From a virus, in the IMG/VR virus record IMGVR_UViG_3300035698_016128, positions 1 to 64,000 of that record: 64,000 nucleotides of DNA. One strand, given 5' to 3'. Numbering within the stretch: position 1 is the first letter of the stretch; each line of letters starts with the position of its first letter. The notes beneath the pieces are model-generated. The model saw nothing but the letters and a program-made list of their open reading frames with translations. It made no database searches and was not told the origin of the DNA. Shown here one piece after another: positions 23,901-33,800 of this stretch. A program made the translations under genes and the position numbers.

Positions 23901-26900
23901 TTATGAAAAGATAATCTTGTAAATCCTAGGTTTGCCAAGCAACGCATTGCGAAGCGTCACTTCGATATCCACTGGATTATAATTAAGCACATCATACCTT
24001 ATTACCTCGACCTGATCAATCGCGCTCATAAGGTTATACGATAATGCGAAGTCTCTGTTAATCACACCAGCTATAGGAATGATCATGATTGAATCCGCAG
24101 TAACCTCAATGCTATACCGCACGCCCCATTCTGTACCGATCGTAGACTCAATCTCATTAAGCAGAATTGTTATCCTGTCAACATCTGTCATGCCAACCGG
24201 CACAGTTCCTATATCATTAAGCAATATTATGATGTTGCTAATGTATTCACGTGCCACAGGAATAGTGCCAATGTCATTCAAGAATACTGAAACCCCATCA
24301 ACATACTCCATCATTGAATTAACCATGACGAAGTCTGGCTGTACCAAGATAGGTATATTTATAATATCAGTGTCATAAACAAGAGTATTAAGTGGATACT
24401 TAATAGTCCAATCCCGATTAAGAAGCAGTTTCCACAGAAGCCCTGTATCATCAACGAACCGCTCTGTTATGGGCCAATTAAGAATGGTATCTTTTTTAAA
24501 CTGAGCGATAATATCCCAACTGATTGTATTATCAGTTGCGAGATTAATACTCCATAATAATGTTTTCTCAGAATCAACATCAAGCACGAGGCGATTCCGA
24601 AGAATGAAATCACTTGCCAATGGTATTTGCCACAAGAGAATCGTATCAACGCTATGGTACGCCTCAAAAATCATATTTCGTAATATAGAATCCTGGCTAC
24701 GGTACGAAGTTAAAGGCATTTGTAGAATACTATCTTGATCTTTTGTCACCGTAAGAGGCCAAGATAAAATAAAATCTCTAGGCGGAGGTACTGGAGGTAC
24801 TGGCGCTGTATACTCTTCAGCATTAACTATAAGACCGAGAAGATGAGTATCATCCTCGGCATTTGTTGTAATAGCAGATAAATTATATGCATCATCAGAA
24901 GTATATACAGACCTATCGGCATCTTCTATAAACCGAGCAGTGTTTGGAGAGTTTGCGAGGAAGTTCCAAAAAATACCGCCGCCCAACACATCAGTAGACT
25001 TAAAGGCAACCCAATATGTTTCCCCGGCAGTAAGCTCTGGTTGATTTTCTAACCACATGAAGCGAATAAAATCATTCATATATGATGTACTATTACAGCC
25101 CCAATCACTATTTAAAAGACCGCTTGTGCCATTGGAAACAACTGTTCCAACTCCATTCTCCCCAACTACATTTCTTATCTCAGCATAGACACTATTATTC
25201 GTTCCAATATGTACTCCACTAATACCAGCTGGAGTAGAAACACTATGCAACTTAAAGACATTACCCTCTGTCTCAGCGTCTGGCATCTTAATCTTCTGGA
25301 AAATATACCTTTCCGTAGCATCATAGAATGTTCTTACTCTTTCATTACCAAAATTTGTCAATCCCTTTAGAGACTGATGGTTGATAATTGTCTTGACATC
25401 TTCAGTCGGTATAACCCAAGTCCTGTGTTGAAAGTCAGCATCCCCATAGTCCCAACTCAGCCCATCACCATCTATTGCGGTACTTGGTTCATCGTTTGAA
25501 TATCCGCCTGGAGCAAGATAATTACCAAGCTGACCACTTCCCTTGGATGTGTACCCACCAACAGACCAATAATTATTTGTATCATAACCATCTGCATACA
25601 AAACTATCCAATACTTTGTATTTGCTACAACATTTAAACCTTCACTACTAAAATCTAAATCCCTGACTTCCCACCTAGTACCAGCCCAAAACGTATCACT
25701 TTCTGCACTTGTAGTATCAGCAATTACTCCAACATCTTTTACCAAAGTCCCTATTTTGCACGTGCTTCCTTCGTCTACATTGTGAACCTTACAACGCAAT
25801 TCACCAGGAGACCCCAATGGCATTCCCTGAAGTTCAATACGATCGAGAACACCACTAACTGTTGGAATTATGGCAAATGCACGATATATATTCGTTGTTG
25901 CATAACCAATCTTATCATTAGAAGCACCATACCGCCCAATGTACCAACTTGACTGATCAGCTATGCATTTTATTGTCGTAGATGGAATAGAATCAAGCGG
26001 CTCTCCATGAAAGGAATAGACCGCTGGAGAATAGTTGACACTGTCTGTTCTGACTCTGTCAGTATTGACTGTAAAGAGATCACCAGCAGTATTTTGATCA
26101 TATGATACTTTAACATCATAAGCAGCATTAAATGTATCTGTCTCAAATAAAACATAATAATCTGTATTTGGTTCTAATACAGGTCTATCTTCTACTTTAT
26201 CCCAACGAAAAATAGCCGGAGGTGCTTCTAGATTATCGCCGAAGAAATTCATCGCTACTTCAGCATTGCGACAAACAACCTCTTCGCCAAAATTGGTGCT
26301 ATCTGTTTCGACCTTGAAAAATTTAGGGTAAACAAAATTATAGGCATATTCTATTTCAAAATGCATAGACCAAACAAAATCTTCTATGCGCCAATATTTT
26401 CCATCATCAGGCGTTGTTATTTTAAAGGCAATATTTCTTTCATCAGTATTGTGGCCCCAATTAACATAATCAGTACCAGGATCCTTACAACTGCTATGAC
26501 TAAGCATGGTCTCGGTAGTATCGTGCGTAGTTAAAATCTGTAAGGCAGGTTGTTCATCGGTAAGTGCGGTCCAGGTAGTTCCAGAATTTCCAGTTCGAAA
26601 CATATTATAAGTATTACCACCGGATAAGCCACTATTCATTCCAATATCTATTTGAGTATAACTTGCAATATAATAACATTCAGTTCCAGATGGAGTACCG
26701 CCAATCGCATCACAAACAATATAATACTTTACTCTAGGAATTAATGAAATTGCATCAGAAGAAAAGTCTACTTCTATCCATTCATAATCAGCATCATCAA
26801 CACTCGCAGCCGTAACTGTCTCAACAGATGATAATAGCGTTTCTGGCTTTGAAAAATTAGTATATGGAGCACTCCTATGTGCACTATAGATACTTACAGA

Positions 26901-27644
26901 TATATCTTGTGGTGTACCAACTTTTTTAAGCCTAAATTTAACCTTATTTAATACAGAACCTTCCATCCCAACCTGAAAGGGCCAACAGATACCCTCGTAC
27001 CCCACACCACCAGCTAGGTTATAAGTTGTTTTTTCATCACCATCAGTGCGCTCGGTAATGGTTGTATAAGCGACTAAATCAGGAGCAGGATCGACCCACT
27101 CTATATGCAACTCTGCTATTTCACTTGCGGAATCATATTCATACGCCGACCAATCATGGTCGTAATCAGTATTATTCGGAAGACCTACGCTTAAAACCTT
27201 GATAATTAAAGCCTCGCCAGCAAAACCTGCACGATCCACAATTTCCTGAATAATAGATGTTATATCTGAAGAATCTTCAACTGCACCATCTGAATAGGTT
27301 CCAGGATTCCAATTTACACTTGCTGTAGTAGTGGCGAGTGCTTTCCACGCTGAAGAACTTGCGGGGGCAGAAGGATTATCCTCATCAACGCCCCATACTT
27401 TAAGGTAATCTTCCCCACCGCCAGATTCACGAGTAGAATTAGCTGTAACACGAATGAACGCAGAGGAAATGACAGCACCCTGCGGAATATCCACACTATT
27501 AAACCTGACTCCAACCTGTTTATAGGTGCCACCAACCACAGCAACGGATATTGCTGTAGCAGAATTATCAAAAAATGTTCCCTCGGAGAGATCCCCGCAC
27601 CAATCATCTCCACCAGCAGCCGGGTAAAAGATTCCACTACCCAT
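23901..27644 (-). CDS. 1247-residue tail-tip or fibre protein with DNRLRE-like and repeat domains
   Basis: The first 190 residues resemble a DNRLRE-type beta domain (VGVRFNSVDIPQGAVISSAF, then IIQEIVDRAGF and a final ELHIEW). Residues about 195-960 hold three or four related beta-sandwich units, each with a start such as GICWPFQVG or AFAIIPTV and an end such as VKYYIVCDA, TKYWIVLYADG or ETYWVAFKS, close to choice-of-anchor domains. The last 280 residues are short repeats built on D-S/T-I-L-x-W-x-I/L. Such proteins form side or central tail fibres. A terminator-like hairpin lies upstream. No signal peptide. Confidence 0.7.
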   Translation of the reverse strand: MGSGIFYPAAGGDDWCGDLSEGTFFDNSATAISVAVVGGTYKQVGVRFNSVDIPQGAVISSAFIRVTANSTRESGGGEDYLKVWGVDEDNPSAPASSSAWKALATTTASVNWNPGTYSDGAVEDSSDITSIIQEIVDRAGFAGEALIIKVLSVGLPNNTDYDHDWSAYEYDSASEIAELHIEWVDPAPDLVAYTTITERTDGDEKTTYNLAGGVGYEGICWPFQVGMEGSVLNKVKFRLKKVGTPQDISVSIYSAHRSAPYTNFSKPETLLSSVETVTAASVDDADYEWIEVDFSSDAISLIPRVKYYIVCDAIGGTPSGTECYYIASYTQIDIGMNSGLSGGNTYNMFRTGNSGTTWTALTDEQPALQILTTHDTTETMLSHSSCKDPGTDYVNWGHNTDERNIAFKITTPDDGKYWRIEDFVWSMHFEIEYAYNFVYPKFFKVETDSTNFGEEVVCRNAEVAMNFFGDNLEAPPAIFRWDKVEDRPVLEPNTDYYVLFETDTFNAAYDVKVSYDQNTAGDLFTVNTDRVRTDSVNYSPAVYSFHGEPLDSIPSTTIKCIADQSSWYIGRYGASNDKIGYATTNIYRAFAIIPTVSGVLDRIELQGMPLGSPGELRCKVHNVDEGSTCKIGTLVKDVGVIADTTSAESDTFWAGTRWEVRDLDFSSEGLNVVANTKYWIVLYADGYDTNNYWSVGGYTSKGSGQLGNYLAPGGYSNDEPSTAIDGDGLSWDYGDADFQHRTWVIPTEDVKTIINHQSLKGLTNFGNERVRTFYDATERYIFQKIKMPDAETEGNVFKLHSVSTPAGISGVHIGTNNSVYAEIRNVVGENGVGTVVSNGTSGLLNSDWGCNSTSYMNDFIRFMWLENQPELTAGETYWVAFKSTDVLGGGIFWNFLANSPNTARFIEDADRSVYTSDDAYNLSAITTNAEDDTHLLGLIVNAEEYTAPVPPVPPPRDFILSWPLTVTKDQDSILQMPLTSYRSQDSILRNMIFEAYHSVDTILLWQIPLASDFILRNRLVLDVDSEKTLLWSINLATDNTISWDIIAQFKKDTILNWPITERFVDDTGLLWKLLLNRDWTIKYPLNTLVYDTDIINIPILVQPDFVMVNSMMEYVDGVSVFLNDIGTIPVAREYISNIIILLNDIGTVPVGMTDVDRITILLNEIESTIGTEWGVRYSIEVTADSIMIIPIAGVINRDFALSYNLMSAIDQVEVIRYDVLNYNPVDIEVTLRNALLGKPRIYKIIFS

Positions 27645-27668
27645 TTCGTTCTACCTTTAAACAAGCAA

Positions 27669-27698
27669 TGGGACGTAGCCACCCGTGGCTACGCCCCG
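27669..27698 (-). terminator. Hairpin after the 330-residue structural gene
   Basis: Leftward RNA forms GGGGCGTAGCCAC paired with GTGGCTACGTCCC around a tiny loop, 10 bases after the stop at 27708. The run after it (ATTGCTTGTTT) is only partly T-rich, so it may attenuate transcription between the structural genes and not fully stop it. Confidence 0.55.
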
Positions 27699-27707
27699 TT
27701 TAACCGC

Positions 27708-28700
27708 TTATGCAGATTCACCACTGACACGAATCTCAGGGTTGTTGCTGCTGTAGCTGGCTGTTCCAGCGTCAACGATTTCCTTGGCCCACATCGCCTT
27801 AGCCGCGTGGTGAGTCGAAAAGTTGAGCTTCTCGGCCTCTACCCAACTTCCGGTAAGCGCCCCCGCTTCCAACTGGAAGTAGTAGCCCTGCGAACCGGAA
27901 ACATTCGGATTGGAAGGCTTGAACTCTGCCGTTTTATCCTGGGCAGTTGCGATCGAACCCGTAACCGTTCCGGTGCACTTGAAGTTGGCATCACCGGATT
28001 CGATTTCGATTTCCCAATCGTCCTCGATGGTTCCCTGATTGTAAGTATGAATCTTCGAAGCATCGTAGGTATTGTCCGTACCTGTTGCAACGAAGGAATC
28101 AACCGAGCTGGTGGTATCGCTCAAGTCTTCATACCCTGCAAAGTACACAGGCGCTTCAGTGGCGTAAGCCGAGTAGCTGTACGTCAGGCCGGAAGCCAAC
28201 ACGATTGTTGCTGTGGCATCCACATACGACACGCTTGAAACCTCAACGAATTCCTCGTTGGTGCCGTCGGACAGCCAAGCATAGTCCCCGTTGGAAATGC
28301 CAAGGCCATCATCCTCGAACAGAACGGTCACGGATGTTTCGTCGGCGCTCGCCGATGCATTGAGTCGCCCGCAACCAAGCCAGCCAGTGTAGTCATCGGC
28401 TTCGGCCTGTGTGTCGGTATTGGTCCCCACCTTGATATAAATGGAATCGGCGGCAGGCGTCTGCTTCTTGACCCACAGCTTGTGGTTGTACAGAACTTCG
28501 TCCCCATCATCATGAAGCTTGGAGAAGAACTTTCTGTAGCGAGTGAGACCAGCGACACGCTCAGCCTGCGTGACGTTGGGAAACAAGTTTGTAGGCACAT
28601 TGCTTACAATCTCGTTCGTACTCATCCGGCCACCATTCGCAAGCCCATCATTTACGGTAGCTGATTTGTAAAGCTTGAGATCCGTTGCTTCGATTGCCAT
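27708..28700 (-). CDS. Putative virion structural protein
   Basis: 330 residues starting MAIEATDLKLYKSATVND; not firmly recognised. A helical segment (TNLFPNVTQAERVAGLTRYRKFF) is followed by an inserted beta module (ETSVTVLFEDDG, NEEFVEVSSV, about residues 115-180) and a C-terminal beta region ending HHAAKAMWAKEIVD. Its strong hairpin, clear Shine-Dalgarno (AAGGAGG region) and higher GC than neighbours suggest an abundant virion protein. Position between the distal tail genes and the large fibre suggests a tail or baseplate component. Confidence 0.65.
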   Translation of the reverse strand: MAIEATDLKLYKSATVNDGLANGGRMSTNEIVSNVPTNLFPNVTQAERVAGLTRYRKFFSKLHDDGDEVLYNHKLWVKKQTPAADSIYIKVGTNTDTQAEADDYTGWLGCGRLNASASADETSVTVLFEDDGLGISNGDYAWLSDGTNEEFVEVSSVSYVDATATIVLASGLTYSYSAYATEAPVYFAGYEDLSDTTSSVDSFVATGTDNTYDASKIHTYNQGTIEDDWEIEIESGDANFKCTGTVTGSIATAQDKTAEFKPSNPNVSGSQGYYFQLEAGALTGSWVEAEKLNFSTHHAAKAMWAKEIVDAGTASYSSNNPEIRVSGESA

Positions 28701-28728
28701 TGTCTTTCCTCCTTATTGAGTTTTCAGC

Positions 28729-29085
28729 TTATTTCTCTATTGTAATCAACCAACGATTTCTTCTATATTCACCAAGGATATCAAATAGCAAATGGTAAAT
28801 ATTTGAAAGCCTGTGGACAAACATCATCAATAGCCCCGCCAATATAACCGAGAATACTGTAATGTCAAAATGGATTAAACAACTCACCGCTATGATAAAT
28901 GCCGATACCCACACGCTCAAGCAATACTTGCACTCAAGCAACGAACTGAAAAAGGGAACCCTTCTACGTATGAAGAAATTACGAATCGGAGCAAACATCG
29001 TCGATGCCCCGATAATCTCCGTTATAGCCTCACATACAATAGGCAGAAAGAAAACAAAAAGAAACCCCCAAATAATCTCTTGCAT
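28729..29085 (-). CDS. DUF1360-like membrane protein
   Basis: 118 residues with a hydrophobic N-terminus (IIWGFLFVFFLPIVCEAI), then the LLECKYCLSVWVSAFIIAV motif and a third hydrophobic helix (VFSVILAGLLMMFVHRL). The C-x2-C-x-S-x-W pattern in a membrane helix is the mark of DUF1360 proteins found in phages and bacteria, of unknown function. It sits among tail genes; it may act at the inner membrane during infection or DNA entry, which is a guess. Confidence 0.7.
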   Translation of the reverse strand: MQEIIWGFLFVFFLPIVCEAITEIIGASTMFAPIRNFFIRRRVPFFSSLLECKYCLSVWVSAFIIAVSCLIHFDITVFSVILAGLLMMFVHRLSNIYHLLFDILGEYRRNRWLITIEK

Positions 29086-29094
29086 GTCGGCCCC

Positions 29095-29238
29095 CTACTT
29101 TTTAACAACGTACTTGCGCCCACACTTTGGGCAACGATGCCACTCACCATCCTTCGGCCTCTTTCTTCCGCAACACGCTTGCCTTACCATCTTCATCAAA
29201 GGCACGTTACATTCCACGCAAGAACTTCTGTTACCCAT
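29095..29238 (-). CDS. 47-residue zinc-ribbon protein
   Basis: A short gene between the distal tail gene and the DUF1360 gene. ATG at 29238-29236, TAG at 29097-29095, with GAGGAG ten bases upstream. It has SSCVEC at 6-10, ACCGRK at 21-26 and RCPKCGRKY at 35-43, a complete four- to six-Cys zinc ribbon. The pattern matches the C-terminal domain of the 141-residue protein at 17960-18385. Conserved cysteine spacing and the ribosome site argue that it is real despite its size. Confidence 0.72.
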   Translation of the reverse strand: MGNRSSCVECNVPLMKMVRQACCGRKRPKDGEWHRCPKCGRKYVVKK

Positions 29239-29242
29239 GAGA

Positions 29243-29665
29243 TTACATCTCCTCTGCTTCAATCACGTAGTCTGTCACGTTACCGCCATAGACATCACTG
29301 AAGTTTGTAATCGAAACTATGTATGAAGGAATGTATCTATAAATCGTCTCACCGTTTACAGTGGTTGTCTCAAGAAGCTCATGCACAGTGCGTGTCATTT
29401 CGTCACGTTCTGATATTGGAATGAAATCAATCAGCACGACATTGTGTTCAGCCGCCGCAGCATTCTTAATATCCTCAATGTCTGATTGGGCAATGCCCCT
29501 GATGCTGAATTTATATTTCGCACTGGAAACATCCTGGCTTAACAGCGAACCCCCGGTAGTACGCCCGAAGCTTCCCATTTTCATTTTCTCTTTAGAGTAT
29601 GTTTCAGGATTCACAAGAAGAGTGTACCCTGCTATGCTTATATTTGCTGTGTATTCCAGTGACAT
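29243..29665 (-). CDS. Probable distal tail protein
   Basis: 140 residues, beginning MSLEYTANISIAGYTLLVNPETYS and continuing with KYKFSIRGIAQSDIEDIKNAA and IPSYIVSITNFSDVYG. The pattern (short beta N-terminus, an F-x-I-x-G strand, a helix and a closing strand pair) is common in small tail-tip proteins encoded after the tape measure. No exact family is assigned. It ends five bases before the zinc-ribbon start. Confidence 0.6.
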   Translation of the reverse strand: MSLEYTANISIAGYTLLVNPETYSKEKMKMGSFGRTTGGSLLSQDVSSAKYKFSIRGIAQSDIEDIKNAAAAEHNVVLIDFIPISERDEMTRTVHELLETTTVNGETIYRYIPSYIVSITNFSDVYGGNVTDYVIEAEEM

Positions 29666-29675
29666 TTCTCGCTCC

Positions 29676-30827
29676 CTAGAATTGATATAAAATAACCGGG
29701 TCTTCGTACATGTACCACGGCGCTGAATCCTGAATAATCAAATCGCCATCATTGTAGTGTGACGGAGTATTAATTCTGACATCGTTCATTGCGAAAATCA
29801 TTCTGTAATTCCCGTAAGCAACCGATATACTCATATGCCTTTTGGTATTGGCCTCATACTGCAACACATGTGAAATTGAATCTTCCGTCCATGTTATCAC
29901 CCCGTATGCCGAACCCCCTCCTAAGATAAACTTTTGAACCTTTCCGTCATACCCAAAATTTGGTGTCTGGATTGAATTGTGGATTTGAATATAAAACTGC
30001 CTGAGTTCTTCATTGCAATGTTCAGAATACACCGAAACATCCGTAAGGTCAATTATTGGATTATCGTCAGTGATACTCGTTGATGGTAAATCAATGGCGT
30101 TTGTTGAGTCAGCGCCTATCATGGTCATGTGCGTATTGATTGTATCGAATACTCGAAAGTTAAAAGTCGCTTCGCTCAAAAACATGCCTGAGTATGCAAA
30201 AAGCGTGCCATCCCTATCGCTAACAGTGGTCATGCTATTGCCAAACTCGCGGAACCCACCAACCTTGTTTCTATGGCACATTACAATCTCTCTTGCGCCA
30301 TCAGCAACCACTCCGTATACCAAGTCCTTTACGGCGTGCGCCCTTGCGGTCGTGCCTTCCTGCGCCCGTGTACACCCTGACGCAATATTAGAACTGACAG
30401 CGCCAACAGAAATGAATTCATCATTTACGATAAGAGCTTCAACGCCATCAAACAGAGTTGCAGAATCGCCATTTATCTCCACGGTAGTACTGTCGGCTGT
30501 GACGGCGGTATCAACGTAGCCTATGACAATACCCCAAGGCTTTGCCGTGTTCTCTTTAAATTTGTAACCCGAAATACTCGTTCGCTTACCGAGAAGAACG
30601 CCAGCAAGCTGAGACCAAGCTTCGTTCTGGAAGGTTAACTCGGATATAACAGCACCGCCAGAAATATCATAATCAGAAAGTCTTCCACTGGAATGCCCTT
30701 TCATCATTTCGTTGTAGTGTCTGTATTCCATATTACGCTGAACACGTTCGTTGCTTATGTCAACAACATAAGAACGATCAAGATTCGGAACGTTGAAAGC
30801 GCCTTCTATGTCGAACCAAAACTTCAT
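29676..30827 (-). CDS. Tail-tip protein next to the tape measure (distal-tail-like)
   Basis: 383 residues opening MKFWFDIEGAFNVPNLDRSY. Residues about 100-175 form an inserted beta module (TTVEINGDSATLFDGVEALI, then RAQEGTTARAHAVKDLVYG) of a type common in phage tails, similar in kind to that of the 330-residue protein at 27708-28700. Encoded directly after the tape measure with a one-base overlap (TAATG), the usual place of distal tail or tail-tip proteins in siphoviruses. The family name is an inference from gene order. Confidence 0.62.
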   Translation of the reverse strand: MKFWFDIEGAFNVPNLDRSYVVDISNERVQRNMEYRHYNEMMKGHSSGRLSDYDISGGAVISELTFQNEAWSQLAGVLLGKRTSISGYKFKENTAKPWGIVIGYVDTAVTADSTTVEINGDSATLFDGVEALIVNDEFISVGAVSSNIASGCTRAQEGTTARAHAVKDLVYGVVADGAREIVMCHRNKVGGFREFGNSMTTVSDRDGTLFAYSGMFLSEATFNFRVFDTINTHMTMIGADSTNAIDLPSTSITDDNPIIDLTDVSVYSEHCNEELRQFYIQIHNSIQTPNFGYDGKVQKFILGGGSAYGVITWTEDSISHVLQYEANTKRHMSISVAYGNYRMIFAMNDVRINTPSHYNDGDLIIQDSAPWYMYEDPVILYQF

Positions 30828-33800
30828 TACAACCTCGTGAGATTTTCACGTTCAAGGTGATCCTTAAGGGTAGTTACTACCCCAACATCGCCATACAGAG
30901 GGTAAGTCTTAGCACCTCTGTCACCAGCATTGATTGTTAATTCGAACATGGCCTTTCCACCACCAGAAGCCTCGCGAGTGATACCGGGGTCAGTTTCGGT
31001 ATCACCTTCACCAACAACGCCCCCCAATTGGTACTTATTACGCTCAGAAACGGCCCCTGTGGCCCTTCCAAGGGCTTCCATGCCCCTTCGGCTCACTACG
31101 AAGCTACCACGCGGTAAAGACGTCTGTATGTTGTCTACCCCGGACGGCCCTGTGAACGTAGAGATAGGCAGTCCATTTGTCATGGCAACAGCGTTACCAG
31201 CATTCAGCGCTTGGAGTTTCGAAAGGTTCTGTGAAACATACTCGGGCGACACAAGACCCTCACCAGCGCTCACCTTCGTCGTAGCGGCGAATCCTGAAAG
31301 CCCACCAAACTGCCTCTTCTCTTCAGTCACAATCCTTGTAATATCTTCGCGCACCTTAATGACATGCTCCTTACCTGTAAGAAGCCCAAGGCTACTGGCA
31401 ATATTCCTAATCTTCTCATCAAGCAAATCCATCTGCGTCTTAGCTGCTGTAAAAACAGTACCGAGTTCATCAGCAATATTACTGAAGTCAACATTGGCAA
31501 CTTTGTTTGTGACAATGGCAATGGCCTGATCGACAGAATGAAGAGCTTCCTCAACTTTTTTGAATTTACCAGCTAACTGCGCCTGCAGATTTCCCTGCTG
31601 TTCAATGGCAGAACTCTGCGCCTCTGCCTGCTTTGCCGAAAGAGCTTTCGTCTTCCCTACGCTCTCGGCAAACAACCGTCGTTGGGACGAATAGAAATTG
31701 GCATCTGTTATCAAATCCCGCGCACGAGCAATCTCTAAAGCTTCGCCCTGCTTGGAATATGATGTCTCAGTAAGACGCTGAGCCTTCTCCAACGCCTCTC
31801 TTTCAGATTCAAACGCAGCAACTCTTTGCTCAGCAGTCTTGCTACTATTCTCGCCAAGGCTTCGGTACTGATCGGCCTGACTTGTGAGTAAACTGATACT
31901 CTCACGAATAGCCGTTTGTTCCTGCCTGTTAAGCTGAGTGGCATTAGCAAGCGCTTCGTTTGCTTTGCGTCGTGTTTCGGTCGTCTCCTTTAAATTCTTT
32001 GCAACGAGCGCTTCTGCCTTATATACTTTCTCCTGTGCTTTTTCGATTTTATCAAGATCAGCACCAGAATCAACAAGGTCATCATAGCTCTGCCGTGCGT
32101 CCTTGACCTTATCCCGAAGATCAACCAGATTTTCAGTAAGCTTCTTTGTTTCCGCTGCAAACTTCAGGCCGGAAGAAACGCCAAGGTCGAACATACCGGC
32201 AAGCCGCCTGACACTCTCAACGCCGTTGAGTTGTATATTTGTAAGTTCAAGATTCATCTCACGTAATGATTCCGTAACCGTATAAATCTCATTTGATACT
32301 GATTGCAACTCCTGTGTTAATTTCTTCTGTGCTTCAAGCGCAGTCTCGCCAGAACGCTTCCACCACTCTTCGAATTCGGGTAGCGTTGTCTGATTCGCAT
32401 GCGCGAGAAGTTCATTTAATACTTCAGTATAAGAAGCAAGATTCGACCAAGCCGTTCCAATCTCGGCAGTAGAAGCCGTGGCACTTGTTTTTAACTCCTC
32501 ATGCTTTACTTTTGCACCAGCAACCATCATACCGTATTTTTCTATTGCAGCCTCATTTGCAAGCGCACCCTCATATACATTATTAAGCCCCTCGACAGCG
32601 GCCTTAGTTGAATCTACAAGATTACGCCTCATGACATCATCAAGTCGCTCAGTGGCGGCGGCAGTGTTGCCAATTCCCGTTGCGAGTGCATTGTAAATTT
32701 CTATGCCATAGCGGACATTGGCGACGTAACCAACAAAGGAAGAAGCGAGCTCAACATTCTCCTCCTGCTTATCAAGCAGGCGTTCATATGCGCCAAGCCA
32801 TGCATCAACTGCGCCCTTAGCTTCTTTGAGAAGCTTATTAAGCTCCTTCTGTTTCTCTTCACCTAGATCTGCGTATTCAAGATTTTCAAACTGCGCAAGC
32901 GCATTCTCCCTGTACTGCCGTAAGATATCAACATTGATCGCCCGCTCCCTACCTAGGATAGCTGTGCGTCCAATCAATGTTTCGTTAATATGCTGAGCAA
33001 TAATCTGCATCTCACCCATTGCGCCGACGTAGTCTTCTAAGCCGCCAAGCTTGGCACCAAAGAGTTGCTCGTTAGTCGCAATGAGTTCGCTTGCTATAAT
33101 ATGGTAGCCAATGAGATCGCCAGTAATATTCTCAACGCCTTTTTCTGTTTCATTCATCCCTGCTCGCATTTTAGCAAATGATTGGCGAGTATCATCGGTA
33201 GTAGCCGTAAGCCTCTTCCATATATAAATACCTCCAGCGACTATAGCCGCTAGCACGAGAAGCGCAGCACCGACCCAACCAAGCGACACGACAAGACCAG
33301 CCCAAACAACCTTGGCGACCCAAATGAGGACATTGGCAAAATTCTGCAACACAGTAATGAATCTGAGAAGGCTTGCGGATAAGCCTGTAAATAGACCAGT
33401 AAGACCCGCTGTCTCAAATAACTTTATAGCCGCCGCCGCTCTAATAACAGCGCCCTGTAAAATTTTAAAATGAAGAATGACCATGCCGATGACTTTTATT
33501 AACATATACATACCAGCAACAGCGGCAACGATTTGAAGTATATCCCCAAGCTTGCCAGTTGACCCAAGGGCGTTATTCAAACGCTCAAAGCCCTGTACAA
33601 GAAAGTTAACTCCCTTGACCAACTCAACTACAATATGAACAGGGATAGCAAACAGATTCTTTACAAGAAGGACTAGTGCCTGATTCGCTCTCGCAAACAC
33701 GGCGGCAGGAGCAGCAAGCATAATCTCTGCCATCTCACGAGCAGCACCTTCGGCGGAGTACTTAAGCCTATCCACATTTTTTACCAAAACATCGTAATTT

